Assembly (NCBI RefSeq): GCF_023652955.1
Contig: NZ_JAKLOY010000001.1
Location: forward strand, 248,001 to 312,000
DNA from: Geomonas sp. Red32
GTDB lineage: Bacteria; Desulfobacterota; Desulfuromonadia; Geobacterales; Geobacteraceae
DNA length: 64,000 bases
Direction: 5' to 3'
Each line of letters begins with the position of its first letter. Position 1 is the first letter of the stretch. Both the position numbers and the translations under genes were made by a program. The notes under the pieces are model-generated. The model saw only the letters and a list, made by a program, of their open reading frames with translations. It was not told the DNA's origin and did no database searches. Positions 46,222 to 55,144 of this stretch are shown here, piece after piece.

Positions 46222-46938
46222 CTAACCGTCCAGCTCCTGCTTCATGATCAGGATCCGCTGGCAGTGCGGGCAGGTGATCACGTCGTCGGCGCGGAACAGG
46301 GTGTTGTAGAGCTGCGGCGGAAGGTGCATGTTGCACCCCATGCAGTTCCCTTCCCTCGCCTCGACCACGGCCACGCCGCGGCGCTGGTCGCGAAGCTTGG
46401 AGTAGCGCTTCATCACCGAGGCCGAGAGAATCTTGACGGCCTCCTCACGGGTCACGGCGTCGGCCGCGATGCCGGTCTCCAGCGCGGTGACCTTGGCCTG
46501 GAGCTCGGCCTGCTGGGTGGCCACGTTGGCCTCGAGCTCCTCAAGATCGGTCTCCTTCTTGGCGATGTCGGCAGCGATCTCTTCCAGGGCATTGATCTTC
46601 TGAAGGATCTGGTCCTCGAGCTCGGCGATCATCTTCTTGGCGCCGGAGATCTCCTTGGAGACCGCCTGGTACTCCTTCTGGGTCTTGATCTCTTTCTGGT
46701 GGGACTCCGACCGCACGATGTTCTCGTTCTCGGTAGCGAGGCTCGCGTCGAGCTCCGCCTTCTCCGCTGCCACCGTTTCGGACTCCTCGCGGCGGGCCGC
46801 GATCTGCTCCCGCGCCTCGGCGAGCTTGGCTTCCAGGGCCTGTGCCTCGGCAAGGAGCTGCCCTTTTTCGCTGTCCAGACCGTCGATCCTCAGATCGATC
46901 TCCTGCAATTCGTATAACGACTTCAGCTTGTTACGCAA
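46222..46938 (-). CDS. Coiled-coil C4 zinc-ribbon protein (CdsZ-like)
   Basis: 238 residues from TTG 46938, chosen because GGGGAGG lies 5 nt upstream; a GTG at 46956 is the alternative. Residues about 10-175 form a long antiparallel coiled coil (LEAKLAEAREQIAARREESE, KKMIAELEDQILQKINALEE). The C-terminus is a zinc ribbon: CMGCNMHLPP and CPHCQRIL, four cysteines in two CxxC pairs. This family appears next to nif3 and rnpB in many deltaproteobacteria; a translation or RNA-binding role has been proposed but is not proven by this sequence. Confidence 0.85.
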   Translation of the reverse strand: MRNKLKSLYELQEIDLRIDGLDSEKGQLLAEAQALEAKLAEAREQIAARREESETVAAEKAELDASLATENENIVRSESHQKEIKTQKEYQAVSKEISGAKKMIAELEDQILQKINALEEIAADIAKKETDLEELEANVATQQAELQAKVTALETGIAADAVTREEAVKILSASVMKRYSKLRDQRRGVAVVEAREGNCMGCNMHLPPQLYNTLFRADDVITCPHCQRILIMKQELDG

Positions 46939-46980
46939 AATCTGCCTCCCCAACACCTCTATTGTTGATGCCCGGCGGGT

Positions 46981-48099
46981 TTACCAGAAACTGAACGGCT
47001 CCCGCTCGTGCTTGTACTCGATCACTTCCGTCTCATACTTCCTTGCTGCCAGAACCTCCCGCAGGGTGGCAGCCAAACCTTCCACCATGGGATGCTCGGT
47101 GGCGAAATGCCCGGCGTCGAGGACGGCGATGCCGAGCGCCTCCGCCTCGCGCGCTTCGTGGTACTTAAGATCGCCCGTCACCAGGACGTCGGCCCCCTTG
47201 CGGGCCGCTTCGTGGACGAGGAACGCCCCGCTGCCGCCGCACAGGGCGACCTTCTTCACCGGACGGTCACTCCCCCCCACCAGCCGCACCCCGGCGGCGC
47301 CGAGCGCCTCCTTGACCCGGCAGGCGAAGACCCCGGCGGTCACCGGTTCGGCCAGCAGCCCGATCCTCCCGATCCCCCGCGCCGCGCCACGCGCCAGCAC
47401 CGGGTAGAGGTCGAAGGCAGGCTCCTCGTACGGATGCACCTTCTTGAGCGCAGTCACGGCTGCCCCGGTGAGCTCCTTGGGAAGCAGGAACTCGAGCCGG
47501 CTCTCCTTCTCCTGGTGCAGCACACCGATCTCCCCGACAAAGGGGGAGGCGCCTTCCAGGGCCCGGAAACGGCCGACGCCGTCTCCCTGGAAGGAGCAGT
47601 CGCGGTAGTTGCCGATGGGGGCCATGAAACGCGAGAGCCCCTCGAGGACCTTCTCCTCGTAACCGTGGGGAACGAAGACGGCCATCTTCGCCAGTTCCTG
47701 GGAACCGGTGATCTTCAGGGGCGCCACCTCGGCCAGGCCGAGACGGCCGGCCAGGAGGTCGTTGACGCCGCCGGAGGCGATATCGTAGTTGGTGTGCAGG
47801 GAGATGATGGCCAGGTCGTTCTTGATGGCCGCTATGGTCAGCCGCCCGACTTCGTCGGCGGTGGAGATCTTCTTGAGGGGGGTGAAGATGAAGGGGTGGT
47901 GGGTGATCAGCAACTGGCAGCCGGCCTCTATCGCGGCCTCGACTGCGGGGGGGCCGGGATCCAGCGCCACCATGAGCCGGGAGACCTGCCGGACCGGGTC
48001 CCCGAGCTGCAGGCCCACGTTATCCCAGGACTCCGCATACTCCGCGGGAGCGATTTTGTTAGTTATTCCAAGTAGATCCGAAATTCTAGGAGTTATCAT
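46981..48099 (-). CDS. Nif3-like dinuclear metal centre protein with YqfO insert
   Basis: 372 residues from ATG 48099. N-terminal KIAPAEYAESWDNVGLQLGD, metal-site motifs LITHHPFIFTPLKKI and SLHTNYDIASGGVNDLLAGR, and C-terminal DVLVTGDLKYHEAREAEALG and DAGHFATEHP give the conserved His/Asp/Glu ligands. A PII/CutA-like insert (about residues 130-235, KMAVFVPHGYEEKVLEGLSR) makes it the long YqfO type. Annotated in many genomes as a GTP cyclohydrolase I type 2 homologue, but the true reaction is unsettled. The gap to the upstream tRNA holds a terminator. Confidence 0.88.
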   Translation of the reverse strand: MITPRISDLLGITNKIAPAEYAESWDNVGLQLGDPVRQVSRLMVALDPGPPAVEAAIEAGCQLLITHHPFIFTPLKKISTADEVGRLTIAAIKNDLAIISLHTNYDIASGGVNDLLAGRLGLAEVAPLKITGSQELAKMAVFVPHGYEEKVLEGLSRFMAPIGNYRDCSFQGDGVGRFRALEGASPFVGEIGVLHQEKESRLEFLLPKELTGAAVTALKKVHPYEEPAFDLYPVLARGAARGIGRIGLLAEPVTAGVFACRVKEALGAAGVRLVGGSDRPVKKVALCGGSGAFLVHEAARKGADVLVTGDLKYHEAREAEALGIAVLDAGHFATEHPMVEGLAATLREVLAARKYETEVIEYKHEREPFSFW

Positions 48100-48109
48100 C
48101 GCGCACAAA

Positions 48110-48149
48110 AGAAAAAGAGTGCAACCGCTTGGTGTGCACTCTTTCTCTC
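48110..48149 (-). terminator. Terminator downstream of the tRNA gene
   Basis: AGAGTGCA and TGCACTCT flank a loop; on the minus strand the stem is followed by TTTTTCTTTT. It separates the tRNA from the nif3-like gene, whose start is only about 11 bp on. Confidence 0.7.
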
Positions 48150-48220
48150 CACTTTGAGTTTATTCTTTCGTCTGACCAGGTGCTTTAAGGGCATCCCCAC
48201 ATCATCCTAATTGTTGAGGG

Positions 48221-48297
48221 TGGTGGGCCCACCAGGACTCGAACCTGGGACCGACCGGTTATGAGCCGGTAGCTCTAACCAACTGAGCTATAGGCCC
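48221..48297 (-). tRNA. tRNA with CAT anticodon, probably tRNA-Ile2 (lysidine type)
   Basis: 77 nt including an encoded CCA. Minus strand begins GGGCCTATAGCTCAGTTGG, has the anticodon loop CTCATAA and ends GGTTCGAGTCCTGGTGGGCC plus CACCA. All four stems pair (7-bp acceptor GGGCCTA/TGGGCCC type with one wobble). A CAT anticodon could mean Met or Ile2; the loop and stem context CGGCTCATAACCG resembles known Ile2 genes more than elongator Met. Confidence 0.9.
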
Positions 48298-48426
48298 GAA
48301 AAGCGAAATTTAACTATAGGTTAAAAGATAAGCAGTGTCAAGGTCCTATTTTAATCTTCCCACCCGTACCGCCCGCGTACAGAGGCACAAAGGTGAGCCG
48401 GCGGCGGGAACGGCGCCGGCTCAACG

Positions 48427-48464
48427 TCCCCCCCTTTGCGAAGGGGGGACAGGGGGGATTTGCT
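48427..48464. repeat. Family-A palindrome abutting the methyltransferase gene end
   Basis: CCCCCCTTTGCGAAGGGGGG followed by ACAGGGGGGATTTGC, ending right at the stop codon of the gene at 48465. It may serve as its transcript end. Confidence 0.75.
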
Positions 48465-49607
48465 TTAGTACATCTCGTACTTCAACAGCCGGCACTCGAT
48501 CGGCCCGTTGAAGAGCACGATCCTCCGCGCCGCCTTCAGGCCCACCCCCTTGGCGAGCTCCAGGTTTCCGGTGAATATATAGGCCGTGTACCCTTTGCAG
48601 CGCTGCTTCAGGACGTCGCCGATCTCCTTGTAGAGGGGGCGGAGCGCCTCCTCCTCGCCGAGCCTCTTCCCGTAGGGGGGATTCATGACGATCACTCCCG
48701 GCCCCGGCGGCGGGATCAACTCCCCCACCGCACCCCGCCCGATGGTGACCGCCTCCCCCACCCCCGCCCGCCCGGCGTTCTCGTGCGCCATGGCGATAGC
48801 CGAGTGCGAGATGTCGGATGCCACCACCGGCGCCGGCAGCGCGGGGAGGATCCCCTGCCGCGCCTCCTTGGCGAGAGTAGTCCAGAGCGTGCGGTCGTAG
48901 CCGGGCCAGCGCTGGAAGCCGAACTTGGTCCGCAAAAGCCCCGGAGGGATGCGAAGCGCCTTCATGGCCGCTTCGATGGCGATGGTCCCGGTCCCGCACA
49001 TGGGATCGACGAAGGGAACGCTCCCGTCCCAGCCGGTCATCTCCACCAGCGCGGCGGCCAGGTTCTCCTTGAGCGGCGCCTCGTGCTTGTCCAGCCGGTA
49101 GCCCCGCCGGTCCAGCGGCGTCCCCGAGCAGTCGAGGCTGAGAAAACAGCGGTTTCTGAAGAGCCGCACGTTGACCCTGAGATCGGGATCCCGCGTGTCC
49201 ACGCTGGGGCGGCCCCCGAAGCGGTCCCGCATGGTGTCGACGATGGCGTCCTTGGTCTTCAAGGCCACGAACCCGGAATGGGTCATGGCGCAATCCCTCA
49301 GGGTGCAGTCGACCGCCAGGGTCATCTCGGTGGTGAGGTAGCGGGGCCAGGAAACGCTCCGCACCCCCTGGTAGAGCTGCTCGGGGGTCTCGCACGGGAA
49401 CTCGGCGAGCGGCATCAGCACCCTGCTCGCGGTCCGCAGCCAAAGGTTGGCCTTATAGGCCGCCGGCATCCCGCCGCCGAAACGCACCCCGCCGCTTTCG
49501 ATCGAAACATTCTCGATCCCCAGCCGGGTCAGTTCGGCAGCCAGCACCTCTTCCACCCCCTTGGCGGTGGTGGCGAAAAAATGATCGGTGGTCATAGAAA
49601 AATCCAT
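48465..49607 (-). CDS. THUMP-domain RNA guanine-N2 methyltransferase (RlmL/YpsC-like)
   Basis: 380 residues; ATG codons at 49607 and 49595 are both possible starts, neither with a strong ribosome site. The N-terminal FFATTAKGVEEVLAAELTRL and ferredoxin-like/THUMP region (to about 155) are followed by the Rossmann methyltransferase with FVDPMCGTGTIAIEAAMKAL and the catalytic NPPYG in VIVMNPPYGKRLG. Related enzymes make m2G2445 in 23S rRNA. It lacks the second (RlmK) methyltransferase domain of the E. coli protein. Confidence 0.88.
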   Translation of the reverse strand: MDFSMTTDHFFATTAKGVEEVLAAELTRLGIENVSIESGGVRFGGGMPAAYKANLWLRTASRVLMPLAEFPCETPEQLYQGVRSVSWPRYLTTEMTLAVDCTLRDCAMTHSGFVALKTKDAIVDTMRDRFGGRPSVDTRDPDLRVNVRLFRNRCFLSLDCSGTPLDRRGYRLDKHEAPLKENLAAALVEMTGWDGSVPFVDPMCGTGTIAIEAAMKALRIPPGLLRTKFGFQRWPGYDRTLWTTLAKEARQGILPALPAPVVASDISHSAIAMAHENAGRAGVGEAVTIGRGAVGELIPPPGPGVIVMNPPYGKRLGEEEALRPLYKEIGDVLKQRCKGYTAYIFTGNLELAKGVGLKAARRIVLFNGPIECRLLKYEMY

Positions 49608-49830
49608 AGAAGCTGATTAGCAAAGGGTTCTTGCCTTGCTCATGAGGACTATACACTCCCCCGGCCGGGACGCGCAACGCTAAAAGCCCCCCGCCCCCTT
49701 TCCGCGGGCCGCCGATCCGCCCCCCGAAAGCCCAGCAGTGACGCGAAAATTTCCCCCTCCCGTCACTTGATAACCATGCCGTTCATGATAAACATTGCAG
49801 TGGTGTAAACCCAGGTGAAGGGGAGCCGAC

Positions 49831-50991
49831 ATGAATATTCATGAGTACCAGGCCAAGGAGATCCTCCAGTCGTATTCCATTCCCGTCCCGCGCGGCCGGG
49901 TGGCGCTCACCTCCGACCAGGTGGAACGGGCGGCCAAGGAGCTCGGCGGCCATTGCGTGGTTAAGGCACAGATCTATGCCGGGGGCCGCGGCAAGGCGGG
50001 GGGGGTCAAGGTGGTTCACCACCCCGAGCAGGCCCAGGAGCTCGGCAAAGAGCTCTTCGGCAAGCGGCTGGTCACCCCGCAGACCGGCCCGGAGGGGCTC
50101 AAGGTCCGCAGGATCCTGGTCGAGGAGGCGGTGGACATCGCCCGCGAGTTCTACCTCTCCATCACCCTGGACCGGGCCACCTCCCGTTACTGCCTGATCG
50201 CCAGCGCCGAAGGGGGAGTCGAGATCGAGGAGGTCGCCCGCCGCAGCCCCGAAAAGATCAACATGTTCAACATCGACCCGGCCACCGGGCTTCGCCCCTA
50301 CCAGGCGAGGAAACTGGCCCTGAAGCTCGGCCTGACCGGAAGCATCTGCGAGGACTGCGTCCAGCTCATGCTGAACCTGTACCGTCTCTGCCTGGAGAAG
50401 GACTGCTTCCTGGTGGAGATCAACCCCCTGGTGGTGACCCGGGCGGGCTGGCTGCTCGCGATGGACGCCAAGATCAGCTTCGACGACAACGCCATCTTCC
50501 GCCACCACGAGTACCCGGACATGATGGACTACTCGCAGCTCGACACCCTGGAGATCAACGCCGGCAAGTACGACCTATCTTATATAAAGCTGCAGGGGTC
50601 GATCGGTTGCATGGTGAACGGCGCGGGGCTTGCCATGGCGACCCTCGACGTTCTCAAGGAGTTCGGCGGCGAGCCGGCCAACTTCCTCGATGTAGGGGGG
50701 GGCGCCACCCGGGAGAAGGTCGCCGAGGCCTTCAAGATCATCCTGGAGGACAACGACGCCAAGGGGGTCTTCGTCAACATCTTCGGGGGGATCATGCGCT
50801 GCGACGTCATCGCCCAGGGGATCATCGAAGCGGCGGCCGAGATGAACTGCACCCTCCCGATCGTGGTCCGCATGGACGGAAGCCAGGTCGAGGAGGGAAA
50901 GAGACTTTTGGCCGAATCGGGGTTGAACGTGCAGACCGCCGATAACCTCGGCGACGGGGCCTCGAAGATCGTCGCCATGCTGGGGAGCTGA
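49831..50991 (+). CDS. sucC: Succinyl-CoA synthetase beta subunit
   Basis: 386 residues; AGGGGAG before ATG. Starts MNIHEYQAKEILQSYSIPVP; the ATP-grasp domain has AQIYAGGRGKAGGVKVV, and the C-terminal ligase domain has FGGIMRCDVIAQGIIEAA. It binds nucleotide and, with SucD, interconverts succinyl-CoA and succinate with NTP formation in the TCA cycle. A weak promoter (TTGATA around 49770) lies upstream. Confidence 0.96.
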   Translation: MNIHEYQAKEILQSYSIPVPRGRVALTSDQVERAAKELGGHCVVKAQIYAGGRGKAGGVKVVHHPEQAQELGKELFGKRLVTPQTGPEGLKVRRILVEEAVDIAREFYLSITLDRATSRYCLIASAEGGVEIEEVARRSPEKINMFNIDPATGLRPYQARKLALKLGLTGSICEDCVQLMLNLYRLCLEKDCFLVEINPLVVTRAGWLLAMDAKISFDDNAIFRHHEYPDMMDYSQLDTLEINAGKYDLSYIKLQGSIGCMVNGAGLAMATLDVLKEFGGEPANFLDVGGGATREKVAEAFKIILEDNDAKGVFVNIFGGIMRCDVIAQGIIEAAAEMNCTLPIVVRMDGSQVEEGKRLLAESGLNVQTADNLGDGASKIVAMLGS

Positions 50992-51084
50992 CCGGATCAA
51001 TCGCAGGCGCAAGCGCCCACAGGGTCCCCTCCCCTTCGAGGGGAAAGACAGGGTGAGGATGGGGTGTACCGCAAGGAGGGTTTA

Positions 51085-51969
51085 ATGTCCATACTGCTCA
51101 GCAGCGAGTCGCGGGTGGTGGTCCAGGGGATCACCGGAAGAAGCGGCCTTTTCCATACCCAGCAGTGCCGCGACTACGGCACCAACATCGTGGCGGGGGT
51201 TACCCCGGGCAAGGGGGGGATCCACATCGAAGGGATCCCGGTCTTCAACACGGTGGAGGAGGCGGTCCGCTATACCAAGGCCGACGTCTCCATGATCTTC
51301 GTCCCTCCCCCGGGAGCGGCCGACGCCATCCTCGAAGCGTGCGACGCCGGGCTCGAGCTCGCGGTCTGCATCACCGAGGGGATCCCGGTCCGGGACATGG
51401 TGCTCGCCCGCCAGGTCCAGGAGAAGAGCAAGACGCTCCTGGTCGGGCCCAACTGCCCGGGAGTGATTACGCCGGGGCAGTGCAAGGTCGGCATCATGCC
51501 GGGCTACATACACAAGCCCGGGAGGATCGGCGTGGTCTCCCGCAGCGGCACCCTCACTTACGAGGCGGTCAAGCAGCTCTCCGATGTGGGGCTCGGGCAG
51601 TCGACCTGCGTGGGGATCGGGGGGGACCCGATCATCGGCATGAACTTCATCGACGTCCTCAAGCGGTTCAACGAAGACCCCAACACCGACGGGGTTTTCA
51701 TGATCGGCGAGATCGGCGGGGGAGCGGAAGAGGAGGCGGCGTACTGGATCAAGAAGCACATGAAGAAGCCGGTGGCGGCCTTCATCGCCGGCGTCACGGC
51801 GCCTCCCGGCAAGAGGATGGGGCACGCCGGCGCGATCATCACCGGCGGCAAGGGTAAGGCCGAAGACAAGATACGGACCCTCACCGAGTGTGGCGTCGCG
51901 GTCTCCCCGAGCCCCACCAAGATGGGGACCACCATGCAGGAGCTCCTCAAAGGAGGCGCCCCCGCCTGA
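51085..51969 (+). CDS. sucD: Succinyl-CoA synthetase alpha subunit
   Basis: 294 residues from ATG 51085 (AAGGAGGG upstream), 93 bp after sucC; the gap contains a family-B hairpin around 51020-51060. CoA-binding Rossmann motif [40 protein letters not shown], and the phosphorylated active-site His in [18 protein letters not shown] identify SucD. Confidence 0.96.
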   Translation: MSILLSSESRVVVQGITGRSGLFHTQQCRDYGTNIVAGVTPGKGGIHIEGIPVFNTVEEAVRYTKADVSMIFVPPPGAADAILEACDAGLELAVCITEGIPVRDMVLARQVQEKSKTLLVGPNCPGVITPGQCKVGIMPGYIHKPGRIGVVSRSGTLTYEAVKQLSDVGLGQSTCVGIGGDPIIGMNFIDVLKRFNEDPNTDGVFMIGEIGGGAEEEAAYWIKKHMKKPVAAFIAGVTAPPGKRMGHAGAIITGGKGKAEDKIRTLTECGVAVSPSPTKMGTTMQELLKGGAPA

Positions 51970-52057
51970 GAGCGGACCGCCCCCCTTCCGGAGCCGGCCG
52001 CCACCGCCTCCCGTAGGCTCCCAGTCGTGCCCATGTTCTCTGCGGGCTCCCCTCGGT

Positions 52058-52093
52058 TCCCTTAGGTCCCTTAGGTCCCTTAGGTCCCTTAGG
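52058..52093. repeat. Four tandem copies of a 9-bp unit
   Basis: TCCCTTAGG is repeated four times without change between the convergent sucD and DUF4337 genes. No function is evident; such arrays vary by slippage. Confidence 0.85.
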
Positions 52094-52104
52094 TCGACTG
52101 GGTC

Positions 52105-52641
52105 CTACATGAACAGTAAGAAGCCGTTCGCGAACTGGACGATGCCGTAGGCGCCGATCGTGATACCGATCACCCAGACGTACTTCTTCTTGATAAGCGC
52201 GGCGATCGACGAGAGCAGGATGGCGATCTGCAGGAAAATGACGGCGACGCCGAAGACCTTGCCGTGCTTGGCGGCATCGTCCCTGATGGCCTCGAGCTTC
52301 TTGGCATCCGCCAGGATCTTGGCCTTCTCCCCTTCGTACTTGGAGATCTTGGCAGCATAGCCGTCGATCTTGCTTTGATACTGCTGGGCCAGCGCCGGAG
52401 GAACCTTCCCGCCCAGCATCTTCAACTGCATCTCCATCTGGTCCCTCTGCATCTCATAGAGGTACCCCTTGATGCTCTTAGACTGGTAAAAGGCCCACTG
52501 GTCGGAGGCCTGTGTCTGACTCAGCACGGAGCGGGTCGAGAAGCCTCCTCCTTTGAACGTTGCCAAGGTGGCACAGACAGCAAGGATGATAGTGGTCAAT
52601 GCCATCCAGTTCAGCCACCGTTCTTTCTTTTCTTCCGTCAT
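52105..52641 (-). CDS. DUF4337-type membrane protein
   Basis: 178 residues from ATG 52641 (GAGGAGG upstream). An N-terminal span (MALTTIILAVCATLATFKGG), then a soluble helical part with the typical LSQTQASDQWAFYQSKSIKG, a coiled region (KISKYEGEKAKILADAKKLE), and two C-terminal spans (VFGVAVIFLQIAILLSSIAA and YVWVIGITIGAYGIVQF). The family's function is unknown. Confidence 0.78.
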   Translation of the reverse strand: MTEEKKERWLNWMALTTIILAVCATLATFKGGGFSTRSVLSQTQASDQWAFYQSKSIKGYLYEMQRDQMEMQLKMLGGKVPPALAQQYQSKIDGYAAKISKYEGEKAKILADAKKLEAIRDDAAKHGKVFGVAVIFLQIAILLSSIAALIKKKYVWVIGITIGAYGIVQFANGFLLFM

Positions 52642-52909
52642 AGATACCTCCTCGTGAAAGTGTGCTGGATTATACACAAACTTCCGCCACCGGAAAAGAC
52701 ATTGCCCGGCTCAGAGAGTAAATGACTAGGGGGAAATTGCATCGATGTCCGTCCGTGATAATGTTATACCTCACCATCTCGTGATCCATGCACTCCTCCC
52801 GGAGCCTGAAGGGCGCCCAAGTGAGGAACGCGCTCAGGAACGCAGGCGGGTGGGAGACCGCCCATTGACCACGGCCGGAGAGAAGCACGCGGACAGGGAG
52901 AAAGTGGCA

Positions 52910-54223
52910 ATGGAGACGCAGCTCAGGGTTCTGATCGTCGAGGACGACCCGGATGATGCCCGGCTGGTGGTGAGGGAGCTCGAACACGGCGGGTACCGGG
53001 TCAAACACGAAACGGTCTCCTCCGGCGAAGAGCTATCCCGCGCACTCCTCAGTTCCTGGGACCTCGTCGTCTGCGATTTCTCCCTCCCCGGTTTCAGCGG
53101 CATGGAGGCACTCCGCATGGTTCGCGAGCGGGGAGGCGACCAGCCGTTCATCATGGTCTCCGGCAAGGTCGGCGAGGAAGCGGTCGCCGACGCCATCCGT
53201 GCCGGTGCCGACGACTTCGTCCTCAAGGACCGCCTGGTCCGCCTGGTTCCCGTGGTCAAGAAGGAGCTCGCCGAGGCCGCCCGCCGCGAGGAGCACCGCC
53301 GCGCCGACAAAGAGCTCCGCGACAAGCTGGAGTTCATCCAGGTCCTGATCGATACCCTCCCCACCCCCATCTTCTACAACGATCCCAACGGCCATTACCT
53401 CGGGTGCAACCGCGCCTTCGAGGAGCAGCTCGGAGTGAAGCGCGGGGAGATCCTCAACAAGTCCGTCTACGAAATCCTCCCCCCCGACCTCGCCAAGCAT
53501 TACTCACGCGGGGAGGTTAAAATGGAGGCCGGCGAGGGCCCGAAATCCTTCGAAGGAACCATCACCTGCGCGAGCGGCGAAAACCGCGACGTCATCTTCT
53601 ACAGCGCCGTCTTCAACACCTCGGACAGTTCGGTGGGGGGAATGGTGGGAGCGCTGCTCGACATCTCGGAGCGCAAGCGTTCGGAGACCAGGCTTCGCTA
53701 CCTGAGCACCCACGACATGCTGACCGGCATCTACAACCGAGCCTATTTCGACGAGGAGCTCGACCGGCTGAAGAAAGGGAGGAAATTCCCGGTCAGCATC
53801 GTGATGGCCGACGTGGACGGCCTGAAGGAAACCAACGACCAGCTGGGGCATGCGGCGGGGGATGAGCTCCTAAAGCAGACGGCCGAGGTGTTCAAGGGGG
53901 CCTTCCGGAAGGAGGATGTGGCGGCCAGGATCGGGGGGGACGAGTTTGCCGCCCTGCTCCCCAACACGGACGAAACGGCACTCAAGGAGGCGATGGAAAG
54001 GCTCCAGCAGCACCTCGCCTTAAGTAACGCCGAGCATGGCGGTCTCCCCTTAAACCTCTCCATCGGCGCCGCCACCGCCCACAGCGGCAACGAGCTGTCC
54101 ACCGCCTGGCGGATAGCGGATCAGCGGATGTACCGGCAAAAGAAAGGGCGCCGAGGCAAAAATGCCGTTCCGCGCCCTCACGATCAACTCGAACTCAACA
54201 CCGGCCACACCAGCCAGTCCTGA
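52910..54223 (+). CDS. Response-regulator diguanylate cyclase (REC-PAS-GGDEF)
   Basis: 437 residues from ATG 52910 (GGGAG upstream); the frame is open further upstream without a ribosome site. A receiver domain spans residues 1-125 with phospho-acceptor Asp56 in LVVCDFSLPG. A PAS domain spans about 140-265 (IDTLPTPIFYNDPNGHYLGC). GGDEF occupies 275-420 with intact ARIGGDEFAALLP. RKED, five residues before GGDEF, is a product-inhibition I-site. It makes cyclic di-GMP on phosphorylation. The partner kinase is not adjacent. Confidence 0.9.
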   Translation: METQLRVLIVEDDPDDARLVVRELEHGGYRVKHETVSSGEELSRALLSSWDLVVCDFSLPGFSGMEALRMVRERGGDQPFIMVSGKVGEEAVADAIRAGADDFVLKDRLVRLVPVVKKELAEAARREEHRRADKELRDKLEFIQVLIDTLPTPIFYNDPNGHYLGCNRAFEEQLGVKRGEILNKSVYEILPPDLAKHYSRGEVKMEAGEGPKSFEGTITCASGENRDVIFYSAVFNTSDSSVGGMVGALLDISERKRSETRLRYLSTHDMLTGIYNRAYFDEELDRLKKGRKFPVSIVMADVDGLKETNDQLGHAAGDELLKQTAEVFKGAFRKEDVAARIGGDEFAALLPNTDETALKEAMERLQQHLALSNAEHGGLPLNLSIGAATAHSGNELSTAWRIADQRMYRQKKGRRGKNAVPRPHDQLELNTGHTSQS

Positions 54224-54343
54224 TTCGTCCTTCCCTTTATTAACTCATCCCGCTATCACTTCGCCCCAGCCGTCCCCCTCTCGCTAGACGGGGAGGGCCG
54301 GCCTCCGATGCACCCTCCTCCCTGAAGGGGCGGGGGCGATCGC

Positions 54344-55111
54344 CTACTTTCCGTGCGAGGTGTAGCCGGCGAACTTAGCCGCGGTCTTGACCGCTTCCTT
54401 GTGGTACTCGCTGCCCGGGAACTGGGAGGCCAGCTGGGAGAAGACCAGGTCGGCCTGCTGACGGTTCCCCTCCTCCAGGTATCCCTTACCCAGAAGGTAC
54501 AGGGTCCGGTCCAGCTTGGGAGACTTCGGGAAGTGCAGCACCGCGTCGGAGAGACGTTTTATCCCCGCGGCCGTCTTATCGGTCCGGAGATAGAAATTGC
54601 CGACGTAGGTCTCGTACTCGAGCTGCTTGTCCCGGCAGTCCGCGAGCTTCTCCCGCACCTCGGGAGCGTACTCGGAGCTCGGGTACTGCCTGAGGAAACT
54701 CTCGAGAGTGATCACCGCGTTTTTCACCGGCGTCTGATCGGTATCGATCCCGGTGATCTGGTGGTAGTGGCTCAGCGCCGCCCGGTACAGGGCGTAGGGA
54801 GCCTTCGGATTGGTCGGGTGGAGCTTGCGGAAATCCTCGTAGGCGGCCGCCGCCTCGATGTACGACTCGTTGGCGTAATGGGCGTCCGCGATCTTCAACT
54901 CCGCCTTGGCGGTCAACTCCGGCGAACTGTAGGCTTCCTTGACCTTCTTGTAGGCGGTAACGGCCTCTTCGTAGTTACGCCTGGCGTAGGCGGCCTCCGC
55001 CTCCTGATAGTACTGGTCGGCACTCTTCACCGGCTTGGGGGCCGACGAACAGGAGGCGAGAAGGGTTACCAGGGAGAAAAGTGCCAGGGAGCTCACGATT
55101 CGCAAGGACAT
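54344..55111 (-). CDS. bamD: Outer-membrane assembly lipoprotein BamD
   Basis: 255 residues. Lipoprotein signal with lipobox LLASCSS (Cys near residue 21). TPR-type repeats follow: YQEAEAAYARRNYEEAVTAY, SYIEAAAAYEDFRKLHPTNP, and the BamD-typical LESFLRQYPSSEYAPEVREK and REKLADCRDKQLEYETYVGN with YLRTDKT. It is part of the machine that folds outer-membrane barrels. It starts 33 bp after the typA stop. Confidence 0.87.
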   Translation of the reverse strand: MSLRIVSSLALFSLVTLLASCSSAPKPVKSADQYYQEAEAAYARRNYEEAVTAYKKVKEAYSSPELTAKAELKIADAHYANESYIEAAAAYEDFRKLHPTNPKAPYALYRAALSHYHQITGIDTDQTPVKNAVITLESFLRQYPSSEYAPEVREKLADCRDKQLEYETYVGNFYLRTDKTAAGIKRLSDAVLHFPKSPKLDRTLYLLGKGYLEEGNRQQADLVFSQLASQFPGSEYHKEAVKTAAKFAGYTSHGK

Positions 55112-55144
55112 GCTGGACTCCTATCGAAGTTGGTTCAGCCTGGG

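Noticed and set aside
48221..48297. Firm assignment as tRNA-Met
   Set aside because: The CAT anticodon is shared with tRNA-Ile2, and the anticodon-arm context looks closer to Ile2; identity needs comparison with the other CAT tRNAs of the genome.
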